From the NCBI GenBank assembly GCA_051294375.1, contig CM119263.1, forward strand, positions 3,680,785 through 3,744,784: DNA of 64,000 nucleotides. The letters are read 5' to 3'. Within the stretch, counting starts at the first letter, position 1; each line of letters begins with the position of its first letter. Made by a program: the position numbers and the translations under genes. The notes under the pieces were generated by a model, which worked only from the letters and a program-made list of their open reading frames with translations, made no database searches and was not told where the DNA came from. Source of the DNA: Paraspadella gotoi (Eukaryota > Chaetognatha). Positions 44,650 through 57,590 of the stretch are shown piece by piece.

Positions 44650-46871
44650 ACTCCTTTAACTTACCCTCCTTCCGGGTGAGTTGATCGTAAACGGAATAGA
44701 TGAGTCTCGACAATCCTGCGACGACTCCTCGCCTTCCGCTCGATCGTGGTCTCTCCATCGTCGAATCAAAGAAGATGCACTTTTGTTTTTGTTTTATTTT
44801 TAATCCTGTTTTTGTTTTTGTTTGTGTGTGTTTTCTGTTTTTTCCTAATCCGTTTATCGGAGGTTGGAAGCGTCAAGTCTGACGAGCGACTGCGACCCGT
44901 CGTTGCTGAAGATTTGAGATTTGATTATTTATTTGCGAGGGCCTATTGGGCTTCGACTTTCTAATGTACTTGGCAAAAAACTATGTATAAACTATTAGTC
45001 GATCCTATGTTTTATTTATAAACCCAATGTGACAAATTCTTATTAGCTTAATGACCAACTTTTTTTCAAAAAGCGCCTCAACTCTGGTTATAGATTGAGA
45101 ATTTAGTTAAAGTTTATAGATTAGGGTGGGATTAGAGATGAGGTTATATTAACGAACTAAGGTTAGTGTGAGATTCTTTCTCACGCTAAGCGATATTCGA
45201 GTTCGAGTTTCGCCCGTTGTGGTGCTTTTAACGTGAGATTTCCGACAAGTTTAAAGAAGAAAACGATCAAAAAAATGAGTTTTATTCCTTTATTATATTG
45301 TTAGGAAACACGTTGAAAACAGGAGCTTCCAAGCCGGAACGAATAGTTCACATGAATTTTCTTATGAAACTAAAACGATTTGGGAAATCTCTCTCTAACA
45401 TTGGAGAAGGAACCAGCTGAAAAATTGACCTGAACGCGTCAAACGAGAAGATTTAAGGTTTCATCTGGTCAAATGCGAATGGCTACTTTTCACCAGTTAG
45501 GGAATAAGTTGAGACTAGAGTTTAAGGATTTAAAGTTTTAAGGATTAGGGTATGATAGGAGATTAGGGTTATAGCGCTAGGAGGAATTAGAGACTAAGGT
45601 TAGGGAATAGAGAATTAAGTAGCGAGTAGTGTCAGGGGTAAGGTCGGAGAAGAGAGTTAAGGATTAAAGTTCCTAGGATTAGGGCTCAGAAGAACGGGAT
45701 GAGATTAAGTTAAGAATTAAATAACAACTTAACTTTTGCTTATTTGCCGGCAAAACTTCCTCATTTTCCTCTTTTCGTCCTTCGCTCACCGCGACTCACC
45801 CTTTGGCCGACCATTTCCAGGTCCCGAGACTCCGAGTTGAACGAGGCCGCGCTTCCTTTTTTTTTCTCGTGGGCAAACGAAAGCGGGCCGTGACTCATGG
45901 CGGGCTGAGACGGGGAAGGGCGGCGGCCGTCGGCGGCGGGCGGCGGCGCGCGCGGCGGTGAATGCCGTATGAGTGAGTGTTATGGGTGACGAACGTCAAT
46001 CCGGGTTCATCATTCATCACCGGAGGGAGTTCGACGGCGCGAGGATTGTGAAGGGTGCCGCTGTCCGCGACACGCGGATTTCGGTTGGGCCGTCGTAAGT
46101 CGTCGCCAGATTCGAGGGTAAGGTCGGCTGCGCGACGAGCCTACGTTGAGAGTGAGGGGAGTAAGGTTACTTTTTCAAATTCACATTTGGTAGATATTTT
46201 TCTTTTTAAATTATTATTAAAACGTTTTGTTTTTTTATTATGTTCAAAACCTCGATATTAAAACATAATCATATATATTTCATTTCATTAATTAAAAATT
46301 ACATTTTGGCAGTTTTATTTAGTTTTTTCGTTTTTGGTTTTCCTATTCGTTTTAATGCCGTCGTACGCGTTATTTCCGTTTTGCCGAAAATAAAACCAAA
46401 TTTTTTCCTTTTTTATTCTTCTTTTTACTTTTCATTAATTTTTTTTTCCCTTTTTGGTTCTTTCCTTTGCAGATGGCGCTTAAATATCTATCTATTCCCT
46501 GACACCAACGACGACGACGAACGACGATATAGAACGATGACGACACGACGACGATTGACGCTCTTCTCAATTTTTTTTGGATCAAAAAAAGCAAATAAAA
46601 ATAATTGGAAAAATTCTTTTTTTGCAAAAACGCTGAAATAGCGAAAGCTAAATTCAATCATTTAATAATTTTTTTAAAATTTCCATTATAAAAAAAAAAA
46701 AAAAACTCGGATCATGGATATTTTTTTTAAATTGAAAACTAGAAAAATTGACTTTCTCTATGAAAGTTACAAGTTATATTTATAATTTTATTAATTGAAG
46801 ACAGAAGAGTCAATATTATCCCGTTATTTCAGTGGAGCTTTTTTTTTTAGTCGAAAAAGTCAAACATCAAA

Positions 46872-46925
46872 ATGGCGGAAAGAGAAACTTTTTTTCCGGA
46901 ACGACGACGACGACGACGACGATGC
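46872..46925 (+). repeat. (GAC)n microsatellite, right arm
   Basis: About seven GAC units after CCGGAAC. Shorter than the left-arm version. More GAC repeats lie at 46970-47045. Confidence 0.9.
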
Positions 46926-47145
46926 GTCTCGTCGGAACTGCTGACTCCACGAAACGATTTGCATAATTCCGTGGACGACGACGTCGATGACGACGACGAT
47001 GACGACGACAATGACCACAACGATAGAGATGACGTCGACGATGACTACCAATGAAGCTCAAGCGGATGGACGGTCGAAAAGTCAATGGACGACTTAGGGA
47101 AGAGACGAGACAGTGAATGAGGATAGAAGATGAGGACGGACAGAA

Positions 47146-47441
47146 NNNNNNNNNNNNNNNNNNNNNNNNNNNNNNNNNNNNNNNNNNNNNNNNNNNNNNN
47201 NNNNNNNNNNNNNNNNNNNNNNNNNNNNNNNNNNNNNNNNNNNNNNNNNNNNNNNNNNNNNNNNNNNNNNNNNNNNNNNNNNNNNNNNNNNNNNNNNNNN
47301 NNNNNNNNNNNNNNNNNNNNNNNNNNNNNNNNNNNNNNNNNNNNNNNNNNNNNNNNNNNNNNNNNNNNNNNNNNNNNNNNNNNNNNNNNNNNNNNNNNNN
47401 NNNNNNNNNNNNNNNNAGAGAGAGAGAGAGAGAGAGAGAGA
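47146..47441. other. 271-N gap followed by (GA)n
   Basis: N at 47146-47416, then GA to 47441. The left arm predicts about 130 bases of unique sequence (CTGTCTCG...CTTTTCC) plus a CT run here. Confidence 0.97.
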
Positions 47442-47687
47442 GACCACCAGCTGCGGAATTAAGAGGTTTTTAAATTGCAAAAAGAGTTTTTTCCTTTTTT
47501 TTTCTTCGTTTTTTTCTCAAGAAAGAAAAAAAATTCTTGGCTCCAAAGTTTGAGACGAATCGTCGACGTTGAAACTAAAGAGAGAAAATAAAACAACAAC
47601 TACAACAATAACAACAACAACAACAATGTCATCATAATGATAATGATGATGATAATGGGTTTGATGATGATGATAATTATTAAAACA

Positions 47688-47743
<56 letters not shown>

Positions 47744-47833
47744 AATGATGATGCTGACAATGATGCAAATTTTGATGATGAAACACTGAACTTGTTTCTT
47801 CTGGCAGAAAGTAAAATGAATGTGGAGGAGAAG

Positions 47834-48071
<238 letters not shown>

Positions 48072-48308
48072 GAGCGAATAAAAGAAAGAGTGAAAAAAAG
48101 AAAGAGTGAAAAAAAGTAATACAAGAAGATTGACTGCGGATAAACGCGGCGAAAATATTGCCTTTGAAACGCTCCGTCCGTCCGTCCGTCCGTCCGTTCG
48201 CCCGACAGTTTATCCGGACGATGAAACATTTCGGCTTAAAAGTTCATTTCTAAGACTGAGTTAGTATTGAGAAAAAAAATTTTGTAGCTAATCAAGAAAA
48301 AATTTCCT

Positions 48309-48740
48309 TTTTTAGTTGCGGGGCGTGTACTCGCGCAGCAACTTTATAAGTCACTTTTCGGTCGGTCTGTCGGTTGGTGGGTCGGTTCGTCGGTCCGTTG
48401 GTCGGTATGATTGTCCGTCAGACTGTCCCACTTACGTTAAAAATGCTCATAACTTACATTTAGTTGGTTGCTCATTTGTCAAGACAGAAAAAAACCTCAA
48501 ATCTAAGTGACTGCTAGCGCCGCCTTTAGGAAATCCAAAACTATAAAAAATAAAAAACAAAATTCGATGCAGTGCGTGTCAGAAATACGCTCAGAAAGTT
48601 ATTGTCGTCATGTCTCGTCACGTCACGTCACGTCACGTCACGTCACGTCACGTCACGTCACGTCACGTCACGTCACGCCACGAGAAATACACGTTATAAG
48701 GCAGTCAATGCGGCGCAACACATTTGAATTACCGTTCTTG
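48309..48740 (-). repeat. Dispersed element, copy 6
   Basis: Mirror of copy 5 with a perfect (CGTCA)n pentamer zone of about 14 units (48616-48680), a regular GGTC/GGTT tetramer zone (48358-48405) and hairpin end GCGTGTACTCGCGC. It ends CGTTCTTG. Confidence 0.88.
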
Positions 48741-49170
48741 TTGTAAGTACACTTGGTTGTTAGCACACAAAGCGAAAAAAGATTCTTTGCGCCGGACTTA
48801 CTGAACGTAATTTTAAACGTCGTAGCTATTTTTAAATTTTTTTACAAATATTACAAAATTTAACAAAAATTTAAAAAAATCCCAAAAATATTTTATTCCA
48901 CCTTCTGACCCTTTTAGACGTTGTTCATGACCAAACAAGAAAAAAGAGAAAATAAATTTAGAGAAGAGAAAAAAAACAAGATAAGAAAAGAAAAATGTGG
49001 AGAAAAGATATCATGATGTGGAATGAGATTGAAAGGTCGAGAGACACAAGAACTTTTTATCATGACATAGAAAATTGAAGCTTACGATATCAGTTAGAGT
49101 CAATTCTATCACTAATGCCCAATTCTTTTTATTGCTCATAACATTTTTTTCTTTAGCCTTTTAATACTGT

Positions 49171-49171
<1 letters not shown>

Positions 49172-49207
<36 letters not shown>

Positions 49208-49288
49208 NNNNNNNNNNNNNNNNNNNNNNNNNNNNNNNNNNNNNNNNNNNNNNNNNNNNNNNNNNNNNNNNNNNNNNNNNNNNNNNNN
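49172..49288. other. (CT)n run into an 81-N gap
   Basis: CT at 49172-49207 then N at 49208-49288. Confidence 0.97.
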
Positions 49289-49586
49289 TTTTTTTCACTA
49301 ATTCTCAAATTTCCTTTCTCTCTTTATTTCCATGTTTTCCGTTTTCAATTCTTTCTTCTATTTTCTCTTTTCCCTTTTTTCTTTTTCTTATAATTATTTT
49401 CTTTCCATAGATTTAGGACGTTTGGTTGACGTTTAACTTCATGAATATTCTACATACGCGTTGAAGTAATTTAAAATGCAAGAAAGTGGTAAAATATTAT
49501 GGGTTGAGTCAAAAAAGAAAAAAAAAGAAAAAATAGAGAGGTAGGAAATGGGAAAGAACAAAAGTTTTAAAGAAAGAAAGAAAAAT

Positions 49587-49645
<59 letters not shown>

Positions 49646-49840
49646 AGGAAAGAAAAAAAAGAAACAGAAAGAAAGAAAGAAAAAAAAAGGAAAAAAGATA
49701 AAGAAAGAAAGAAAGATAAAAAGATAGATAAAAAGATAGACTCATAGCAATTCCCACGTCTCTATTTCTTGTTTAACAATTTTTATCTTTACTTTTTTTT
49801 AAATTTTGATTAATTTATTGAAAACAAAAGGACATTTCCT

Positions 49841-50027
49841 NNNNNNNNNNNNNNNNNNNNNNNNNNNNNNNNNNNNNNNNNNNNNNNNNNNNNNNNNNNN
49901 NNNNNNNNNNNNNNNNNNNNNNNNNNNNNNNNNNNNNNNNNNNNNNNNNNNNNNNNNNNNNNNNNNNNNNNNNNNNNNNNNNNNNNNNNNNNNNNNNNNN
50001 NNNNNNNNNNNNNNNNNNNNNNNNNNN
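49841..50027. other. Assembly gap, 187 N
   Basis: The left arm (about 39260-39360) predicts only about 100 bases of unique AT-rich DNA here. Confidence 0.97.
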
Positions 50028-50599
50028 ATATAAGAATATACGTTATTACTTAATAAAATAAATACGAAGACGAAAACGACGACAAACCTTACGACAGCTG
50101 CAAAAAGAAAAACAAAAAAAACCAAGCTATTAGAAACGAAAATAACGGAAAAAGTAAGGACAAAAATAGTAACAAACGAACGAGAAAGTAGCATCGATTT
50201 TGGAAAACGACGACGACAGCGATAAAGACGATAACGACGACGATAGTAGTAACGAAAAATAAGACGACGACGACGACGAAAAAGAAGACGACGACGACGA
50301 CGACGACGAAAAAGAAGACAACGTCCGAAGAGACGAGGATAAAAAAAAGATTGAAGGCGAAAATCGCTGAGTCGCGATGATTTCGATGTCGAATCAAAAA
50401 TAGACGAAGACGACGACGAAGAAGACGACGATGAAGACGACGACGACGAAGACGACAACGATGAAGACGACGACGATTTCCCCACGCGCCCATCTCTCAA
50501 CCGCCCCCCCGTTTCGGTTCCGCCTTCCTCTCATTCGGCACGACGCCTTCTCCTCTTCTCTTCTCCTTCTCTCTCTCCTTCTTCTCTCTCTGCTTCACT

Positions 50600-53500
50600 C
50601 GTCCCTCCCTTCCGTTCATGACCGGAAATAAATCGAAACCCTGCGACGTGGGTGGTGCGAAGGATTTAAAATTTATAATGGTTTGGCGATTTTTGAATGG
50701 CCTTTCCCGGTTTTGACCCCCGGTAAGCACCGCGAAAGAGGAGCGTCTCGCTTGAGGCGGTGGGTGGAGCTGTGGGTGAATTGTATACCACCACAAGGAT
50801 TGGAGATGTCGTCGAAATGAGAGTATGAGACTTGGGCTTTTGAGAACGGAGAAGGAGGGTTACTTGAGAGGAGAGATCGAGAGAAGAAAGAGAGCAGAAA
50901 GATCCTATGAGTTCCGTTAAAGTCCCGGACTGGTGTAATGTAAAAATGCGTTTATACCAGTTAACGAGTGGATTCGATACGTCTATCGTAGTTCCTCGGT
51001 ATTGAGAGGAAGTAGGCGCGAAATTCAAGTCTGGACTTATGTCGTCATCTCGTCATCGTTCGTGCGATCGGGTCGATTTGATTATCGACTGCGTCGGACG
51101 CTTGTTCATCCCGTTTTTTCTGGAGCTGTAGGAGAAATCGTCTGTCCGTCTTCATCGTTGTCGTCGTTCGTCGTCGTCGTCTTCTCATTATTTTTTGATT
51201 CGACATCGTAAATCATCCCGAAACTCCACCGATTTTCGCGCTTTCATCTTTTTTATTGAGTCGGCGTTCGAAGTTCTTTCGGACGATGTGTCCTTCTTTT
51301 ATCGTCGTCGTTCGTCGTCGTCGTCTTCTTTTCCAGTCGTCGTGCGTCTGCCGTTACTTAGTATTTTTCGTTTACTACTATCGTCTGTGCGTCCCGGTTA
51401 TCGTCTTCCTTTAGGTCCCAGCTTCGGTCTGGTCGGTTTATTGCACCCCTCGATGCAGCTTCTCGTTCTTTTGTTACGCAGATATTTATGCCTATACTTT
51501 TTCCAGTAGTATTTTTCGTTTCTGGAAAGCTAGAGCTTTACCGGTAATTTCTTTTGTTTTTTCTTTTTTGTGGACCAAGCTGTTCGTACACAACAACGCG
51601 TGTTTGTGCGTTCGGCTTTCTCATGTTCGACGACAACTTACTATCTCGCGTACTTTTATTAAAGGTTGAATGAGTAACGATCTAAACATCAATGGTTATT
51701 TCTTAATGACTTATGTTGTACATCTCAATGAAATTAATTCTTATTTTATTCCAGAGAATTTCTTATTTTTGTTCATTTTCTCTAAATATATAATTCTCGA
51801 AAAGACTGTATAATTCTATTGAGGAGGATGCATAGCCATATTGATTTCATTCAATATAATAGATCACAAAATATTTTAAAATGCTGTGATAGTGTGATAA
51901 AAATTGTTAAACAAGAAATAAGAGACTCTCGTTACTAAGTAATATCTTACTCTATCATGTTTAACTATCTTTTTATTTCTACTATAATATCTTTCTCATA
52001 TCTATTTTTCCTCTTTTTTTCATATACTTGCTTATCCTTCGTTAGTCTGTTTCCCTTATTCTTCCTTTTATCTACTATTACCGTATATTACTACTTTCGT
52101 TATGCTTCGCTTTGGCTCATTTGGCCGTAGTCTTTCACCTCCCGTTCCCTTCCATTTAAGTCATGCCACCATCTCTTCCCTCTTAGTCTCTGATCCTCCG
52201 TGGTATTTGTTGCTTTCTCCTCATTCCTGTAGTAAAAGCATCAAGCCTTTTTCCATCCCAGCTATCCCCATTTGTACCGGCGCGATACTCTCTCCTACTT
52301 TTATTTATATCTCCATACCTTTTCCTTTTTAGGCTACCTACCCTGTGAGTGCAGGAACCCCAAGTCGTAGGTGAAGGTAGGATTTACACTTTCTCTTGGC
52401 TCATGTTTATAAAGACCGCCATTACTTCCAACCCGTCGGTTTGATTTAGAATATTCATGAAGTTAAACCGTCCAACCCAAACCGTCTAAATTCCTATTGA
52501 AAGAAAACTAATTATTTAAGAAAAAGAGAAAAAATGGGCAAAAGAGAAAGAAGAATAGAAGAAAAGAATTGAATAACCCGTGAAAATCATGGAATAAAGA
52601 GAGAAAGAGGAAATTTTTCGAGATTTAGCCTCTCGCAAAAGAAAAAGATCCCTTCCGAAGTCCGAAGAGCCACCAGGAACCCGTTACCAGAACTTAACCC
52701 CAGAGGAGGAGAGAACGGTGATATAGAAGTTACAGGAATAGTGCAAAATCTCCAGGCACGGCCACAGCCCCTTAGCAGCACTTATCCCACACTGTGATCA
52801 GACAGGATCGGGAAGAGACGAGAGGGTTGCGTGCTGGACCAGTGGGTGAAATCATGATGTAAAAAAAGCGGCTAAGTGGGCGATTGGAAGAAGAGGAAAA
52901 GGAACTCCAGAAAGAAGAGAGAGAGAAGATGGACGTAGTGATCAGCGATAACTTCGTATAAAGACCCCCTGATGCATGAAGTGGAGCAAGTGGAGAGACT
53001 TGTGGGTCACGTAGTGGAGGCTCAATAAGGGAAGAAGAAAGAAACTCCAGAAAGAGAAGAGATGAAACCAGGGACTTGAGAGGGAGAGAGACACGAGCGT
53101 CTTGGACCTCCCCACGCCCATTGCGAGACGCATAGAGAGAGGGCAGTGGCTTGTGGTGGTGAGGAAGATCAATAAGGGAGAGAAGGACAAAAAGAACACT
53201 CACGAGACTTGATTGACGAGAGAGACTCTGATAGAACTCTGCTTTTCTCCACTGAAGAGACGGATTATCGAGAGAGAGAGAGAGAGACTTACAGTAGTTT
53301 AAAATAACGGTGATATAAGTGAGAGAGAAAATGTTTTTGAACCCAGACGGAGCACACCATAAAAGAAGTTGGTCATAGCTGCAGGCTTTAGTGATAGAAT
53401 TGGACTTGTACTCTACAATGGATTGAATGCGTCAGCAAGACCTTTCAATTTTGTATGTCATTGGATAAGAAAGAGTTCTGACGGTGTCTCTCGAGCCTTT

Positions 53501-53969
53501 CAAGTCTCAATTCGCACATCATGGATAGATCTTTTCTCTGATATATTTTCTTTGGTGTCTGTATTCTCTTCGCTTTTTATTGTCTCCTTTCTCTACAATT
53601 TTATAGAGTTTCTCGTGTTTTTCTTGTCTTAGGTCTGCCACTGAACAACGTCTAAGCAGGGTCAGAAGTGGAATACCAAAGTAATTTTTTATTATCGCGC
53701 ATTTTATGTGACAAATATTTCTGTCAAATCTTTGTAATATTTGTAAAAAAATTTAAAAGATAGCTTCACGACGTTTAAAATTACCGTTCAGGTAAGTACG
53801 GCGCAAAGCAATCTTGTTGTGTCGCTTTGTTGTGAGCCTCTCAACAACACCAAGATGCTACTTCTACCAACTTAAGATACGGTTACATTCAATGTGTTGC
53901 GCCCGCACTGACCGCCTCGAGTTTTATAACACGTGTATTTTTTCGTGGCGTGCCACTAGACGTTGGCGA
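50600..53969 (+). repeat. Degraded third copy of 38540-40620 in direct orientation
   Basis: Landmarks: TTCATGACCGGAAATAAATCGAAAC (50615) matches 38546, TAGAATATTCATGAAGTTAAAC (52449) matches 39739, GAACAACGTCTAA (53644) matches 40344, and TTTAAAATTACCGTTCAG (53775) matches 40459. Orientation equals the left arm, not the right arm it interrupts. Indels and substitutions are dense, and some parts (51800-52400, 52600-53370) have no clear match. This looks like raw, uncorrected read sequence or a chimaera. Confidence 0.8.
53878..53969 (+). repeat. Dispersed element, copy 7 (partial, noisy)
   Basis: TTCAATGTGTTGCGCCCGCACTGAC followed by CACGTGTATTTT, then cut by a 25-N gap. It belongs to the degraded direct copy, so it is not an independent insertion. 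Confidence 0.7.
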
Positions 53970-53994
53970 NNNNNNNNNNNNNNNNNNNNNNNNN
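53970..53994. other. Assembly gap, exactly 25 N, at an orientation switch
   Basis: Left side reads in plus orientation of the left arm, right side in the inverted orientation. It marks the end of the degraded insert. Confidence 0.98.
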
Positions 53995-54334
53995 GAGAGA
54001 GAGAGAGAGAGAGAGAGAGAATAGGAAAAGTCAAAAGGCGAAGTTTAGCAACGATGATGATGTCGATGACGACGACGACCACGAAGACAATGACGACGAT
54101 GATGCAAAAGCCATTAATTAATCCGATTAATGGGAAAACTAGGAGAACGAGGATAACGAGGATAACTAGGAGAACGAGGAGAACGAGCAGAATTAGGAGA
54201 ACGTCCGTTGCGAAAGAAAAAAAGATCAAGACTTCGTCCCAAATAATAAAAGTCCCTTCGCCTTCCGGTCTTCAGCGGAAAGTGAGAACTTTTCAAATAA
54301 TCTCTTTTCTTCGTCGTAGTCGTCTTCGTCCTTG

Positions 54335-54465
54335 CCGTCTTCGTCGTCGCCGTCTTCGTCGTCGCCATCTTCGTCGTCGCCATCTTCGTCGTCGCCATCT
54401 TCGTCGTCGCCGTCTTCGTCGTCGCCATCTTCGTCGTCGCCATCTTCGTCGTCGCCGTCGTCCTC
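54335..54465 (+). repeat. 15-bp minisatellite (ATCTTCGTCGTCGCC)
   Basis: About nine units alternating CGTCTTC and CATCTTC. The left arm has a single clear unit. Read on minus it is a 5-residue Thr/Lys/Met/Ala repeat. Read on plus, a 5-residue Arg/His/Leu repeat. Confidence 0.92.
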
Positions 54466-54734
54466 GTCGTCGTCTTTCTCGTCGTCGTTGTGATCGTAGT
54501 CGTTGCGGGCGAGAATCCCTAAGTTTTCCTAGTCGTTTTCGTCGTCGTCGTCGTCATCATTGTCGTCGTCGTCGTCGTCGTCCTTTCCCGCGTTGGTTTC
54601 TCAAATGAGTCTTTCTTTCGCTTGTCACAAAAAAATAGTAATAGTTTCTTGTCGCCTGAACTTTGCAACAAGTCATTCACCATAACATGATTTATGTAAA
54701 TGACCGGTTTTGAAGTTTCGCCAAACTGCAATTG

Positions 54735-54749
54735 ATATCATCATCATCG

Positions 54750-54818
<69 letters not shown>
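54735..54818 (+). repeat. (CAT)n microsatellite, about 26 units
   Basis: Near-perfect CAT run. Confidence 0.97.
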
Positions 54819-54820
<2 letters not shown>

Positions 54821-54850
54821 TTCATGATAATAATATTATGAAGGTCGATT

Positions 54851-55131
54851 ACTGTCATTTTAATAATTCTTAATTAACCCGAATAAACTAACAAAATAAG
54901 TTCATATCTCATAATTTTTTTTACTAAACTTAATCTTATTAAATCACGTAAGGTATTATTATTTAACAACCACTAATCTTGTCATTTTAAAAATTAAATC
55001 TGACAACAATAGCTCACGACGATCCTCATCATTTAATCACCACGAGTCTCATTAAATCACCCCTTCGATCGCCTTTAAATCACTTCTGCTTCGATAAGTA
55101 AAGTGACGATAATATCGGTCAAGGTTAAAAA

Positions 55132-55169
<38 letters not shown>

Positions 55170-55430
55170 TGTGCAGAGTGAGAGTTGAGAGAAAATTATG
55201 AATGATAAAAACGGGCGAGGGAGGATGAAATGAAAGAAAATAAAAATCAAAAGGAAATTATTAAGAAAATAATAGGAAATAATGGAAAAGTAAAATTGAA
55301 AAATAAAAAAAAAGTAAAAGCATAAGAAAAAAAAGGTTCTCTTTTCCGAGAGTGCCCTATTTCTGATTCTTTATCCCAGAATTTAATTTTAACCTTAACA
55401 CTTAACTTAAATAATATAATTATATTTATA
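54851..55430. other. AT-rich spacer with a (GGC)n run
   Basis: A (GGC)n run of about 13 units lies at 55132-55169. The remainder is AT-rich with no gene. Confidence 0.7.
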
Positions 55431-55655
55431 ACCATTTCCTTGACCCTATCCTCTAACCTTATACCTTATCCCTANNNNNNNNNNNNNNNNNNNNNNNNNN
55501 NNNNNNNNNNNNNNNNNNNNNNNNNNNNNNNNNNNNNNNNNNNNNNNNNNNNNNNNNNNNNNNNNNNNNNNNNNNNNNNNNNNNNNNNNNNNNNNNNNNN
55601 NNNNNNNNNNNNNNNNNNNNNNNNNNNNNNNNACCTAATCCTTAACCTAATCTTT
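55431..55655. other. Degenerate CCTTAACC repeat around a 158-N gap
   Basis: CTCTAACCTTATACCTTATCCCTA, gap (55475-55632), then ACCTAATCCTTAACC. The gap probably hides a longer array. Confidence 0.85.
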
Positions 55656-55725
55656 CATTTTATTTCATTAAAGTAATATAATTTAAAATTTCAGATATTG
55701 TGTCAAGACTTTGTTTTTGTTATAT

Positions 55726-56067
55726 NNNNNNNNNNNNNNNNNNNNNNNNNNNNNNNNNNNNNNNNNNNNNNNNNNNNNNNNNNNNNNNNNNNNNNNNNNN
55801 NNNNNNNNNNNNNNNNNNNNNNNNNNNNNNNNNNNNNNNNNNNNNNNNNNNNNNNNNNNNNNNNNNNNNNNNNNNNNNNNNNNNNNNNNNNNNNNNNNNN
55901 NNNNNNNNNNNNNNNNNNNNNNNNNNNNNNNNNNNNNNNNNNNNNNNNNNNNNNNNNNNNNNNNNNNNNNNNNNNNNNNNNNNNNNNNNNNNNNNNNNNN
56001 NNNNNNNNNNNNNNNNNNNNNNNNNNNNNNNNNNNNNNNNNNNNNNNNNNNNNNNNNNNNNNNNNNN
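55726..56067. other. Assembly gap, 342 N
   Basis: Run of N in AT-rich DNA. Open frames spanning it have no support. Confidence 0.99.
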
Positions 56068-56860
56068 ATTGTAATCAGCAGTTTTGTTGAGTTCTGTTGT
56101 CGGTTTCAGTTATAGACAAGGATAATTAATTCAGTGCATTAGTGGCTATTTTAAATAAAAAAGAAAACGTCAAACAGGTAGTGGAGAAGCATAGGCTAGA
56201 GGAATTCTTGGTGGGCGGAAATTAGGGACGAGCGTGGACCTGGTTACGAGAAAAGAACGAAAGGTGATCCTTTGAAGAAGAAATGAAATTCAGTGGGAAT
56301 AAGAAAAGGACGGAGAAAACATCTCTATGTAAAATACGAAAAGACGTTGGGGCAAAAGAGTTTGGCGGGAAAAAGCGAATGTAAATCTTCGTCTCGAATG
56401 AGATTCGCGTCTGAGATCGTAAGGCNNNNNNNNNNNNNNNNNNNNNNNNNNNNNNNNNNNNNNNNNNNNNNNNNNNNNNNNNNNNNNNNNNNNNNNNNNN
56501 NNNNNNNNNNNNNNNNNNNNNNNNNNNNNNNNNNNNNNNNNNNNNNNNNNNNNNNNNNNNNNNNNNNNNNNNNNNNNNNNNNNNNNNNNNNNNNNNNNNN
56601 NNNNNNNNNNNNNNNNNTCTCTTTCCACTGAAATTACGAGCGCGAGAGAATGCGAGGTGTGCGTCAATGTCAGAAAGGAGTGTGCGGTTTGTGTGCGAGG
56701 AAGATTGGGTGCGTTGGACCACGAGCAACGGATAATTCAACGGGACTAAGCACATAATACAGCAGATTGAATCAGGAACAATTGGTCTCGATGCTTTCGC
56801 AAGATTGTCTACGAAGATTTGCAACATCGTTTCACGGCAAAGTTTATCTCATCATCGGGT
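56068..56860. other. Unique DNA with a 192-N gap
   Basis: N at 56426-56617. No gene recognised on either side. Confidence 0.6.
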
Positions 56861-56861
56861 A

Positions 56862-57020
56862 AGACTTGATTGGATAAGACTTTATTGGATCAAACTTGAT
56901 TGGATCAAACTTGATTGGATAAGACTTTATTGGATCAAACTTGATTGGATCAGACTTGATTGGATCAGACTTGACTGGAGAAGACTTTATTTAATCCGAC
57001 TTGATTGAATAACACTTGAT
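56862..57020 (+). repeat. 15-bp minisatellite (GACTTGATTGGATMA)
   Basis: About ten units with GACTTGATTGGAT/GACTTTATTGGAT variants. Period 15 gives a pentapeptide repeat (LDWIR/LYWIK) on plus. A methionine-initiated frame starts at 56805 in non-repeat sequence and ends at 57008. Confidence 0.93.
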
Positions 57021-57518
57021 TTTACTTGGTAAAAGCTCACTGCCTCGATCTCTCTGCTAAAAAAAGTAGCCCAAAATTTAGAATTCCATTCGTTTTCCTT
57101 TTTCAATAAAAACCCGTTGTTCGGCGTCTAAGGGTCAACTCATCTTATTCCCCCAAAAAAATTGCTTTTTTTTTATCCCCAGCTGCTGACGATATTATTT
57201 TAGAATTACCCTATTGCTAAAAAATTCCTCGGAAATGGTAATGTTTCACTTTTCTATTTATTTGGTTAACATAAAGATAATCTATCTCTCAAACTACCTC
57301 GATCTAACTTTCTACAAAAAAAAAATCCCAAAAAACAGGAACACGAGAAAACAAAAAGAGCAGAATGAAGGAAGACCGCGGAGCGAAAATAAATGGAAGA
57401 GGAAAAAAACAAAAGGAACGGACGGGGTGTAGAAGGAGGTCGTGAGATGGGGCTTGGGGTCGAGAAGAGGCGGAGTGGAAATCCGAATCGCGAATAAATA
57501 ATCCGACAGGAAACATTT
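57021..57518. other. Spacer, no gene recognised
   Basis: AT-rich, then more GC-rich from about 57410. Both strands have 70-100 codon frames of no known type. Confidence 0.45.
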
Positions 57519-57590
57519 ATGGACGATGCTATGGATTCTAGAGGCGACAACACTACTTTTGCCAAGGCGGCGCCACAGCTTGTGAAAGCG
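57519..57590 (+). other. Possible coding start cut by a gap
   Basis: ATG at 57519 in context ACATTTATGG opens 24 codons (MDDAMDSRGDNTT, then AKAAPQLVKA) with ordinary composition up to the 957-N gap. A minus-strand frame overlaps it. No family can be named from so short a piece. Confidence 0.2.

Larger units (their letters stand above)
53995..54850 (-). repeat. Large inverted duplication, right arm, outer part
   Basis: Reverse complement of about 37560-38440, clean. Differences from the left arm are mainly tandem-repeat expansions at 54335-54465 and 54735-54818. Confidence 0.9.

Noticed and set aside
49799-50500. 233-codon minus frame
   Set aside because: It crosses a 187-N gap and (GAC)n arrays. 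The mirrored left-arm frame differs.
53814-54608. 264-codon plus frame
   Set aside because: It crosses a 25-N gap at a misjoined orientation switch, then runs through (CGT)n and 15-bp repeats.
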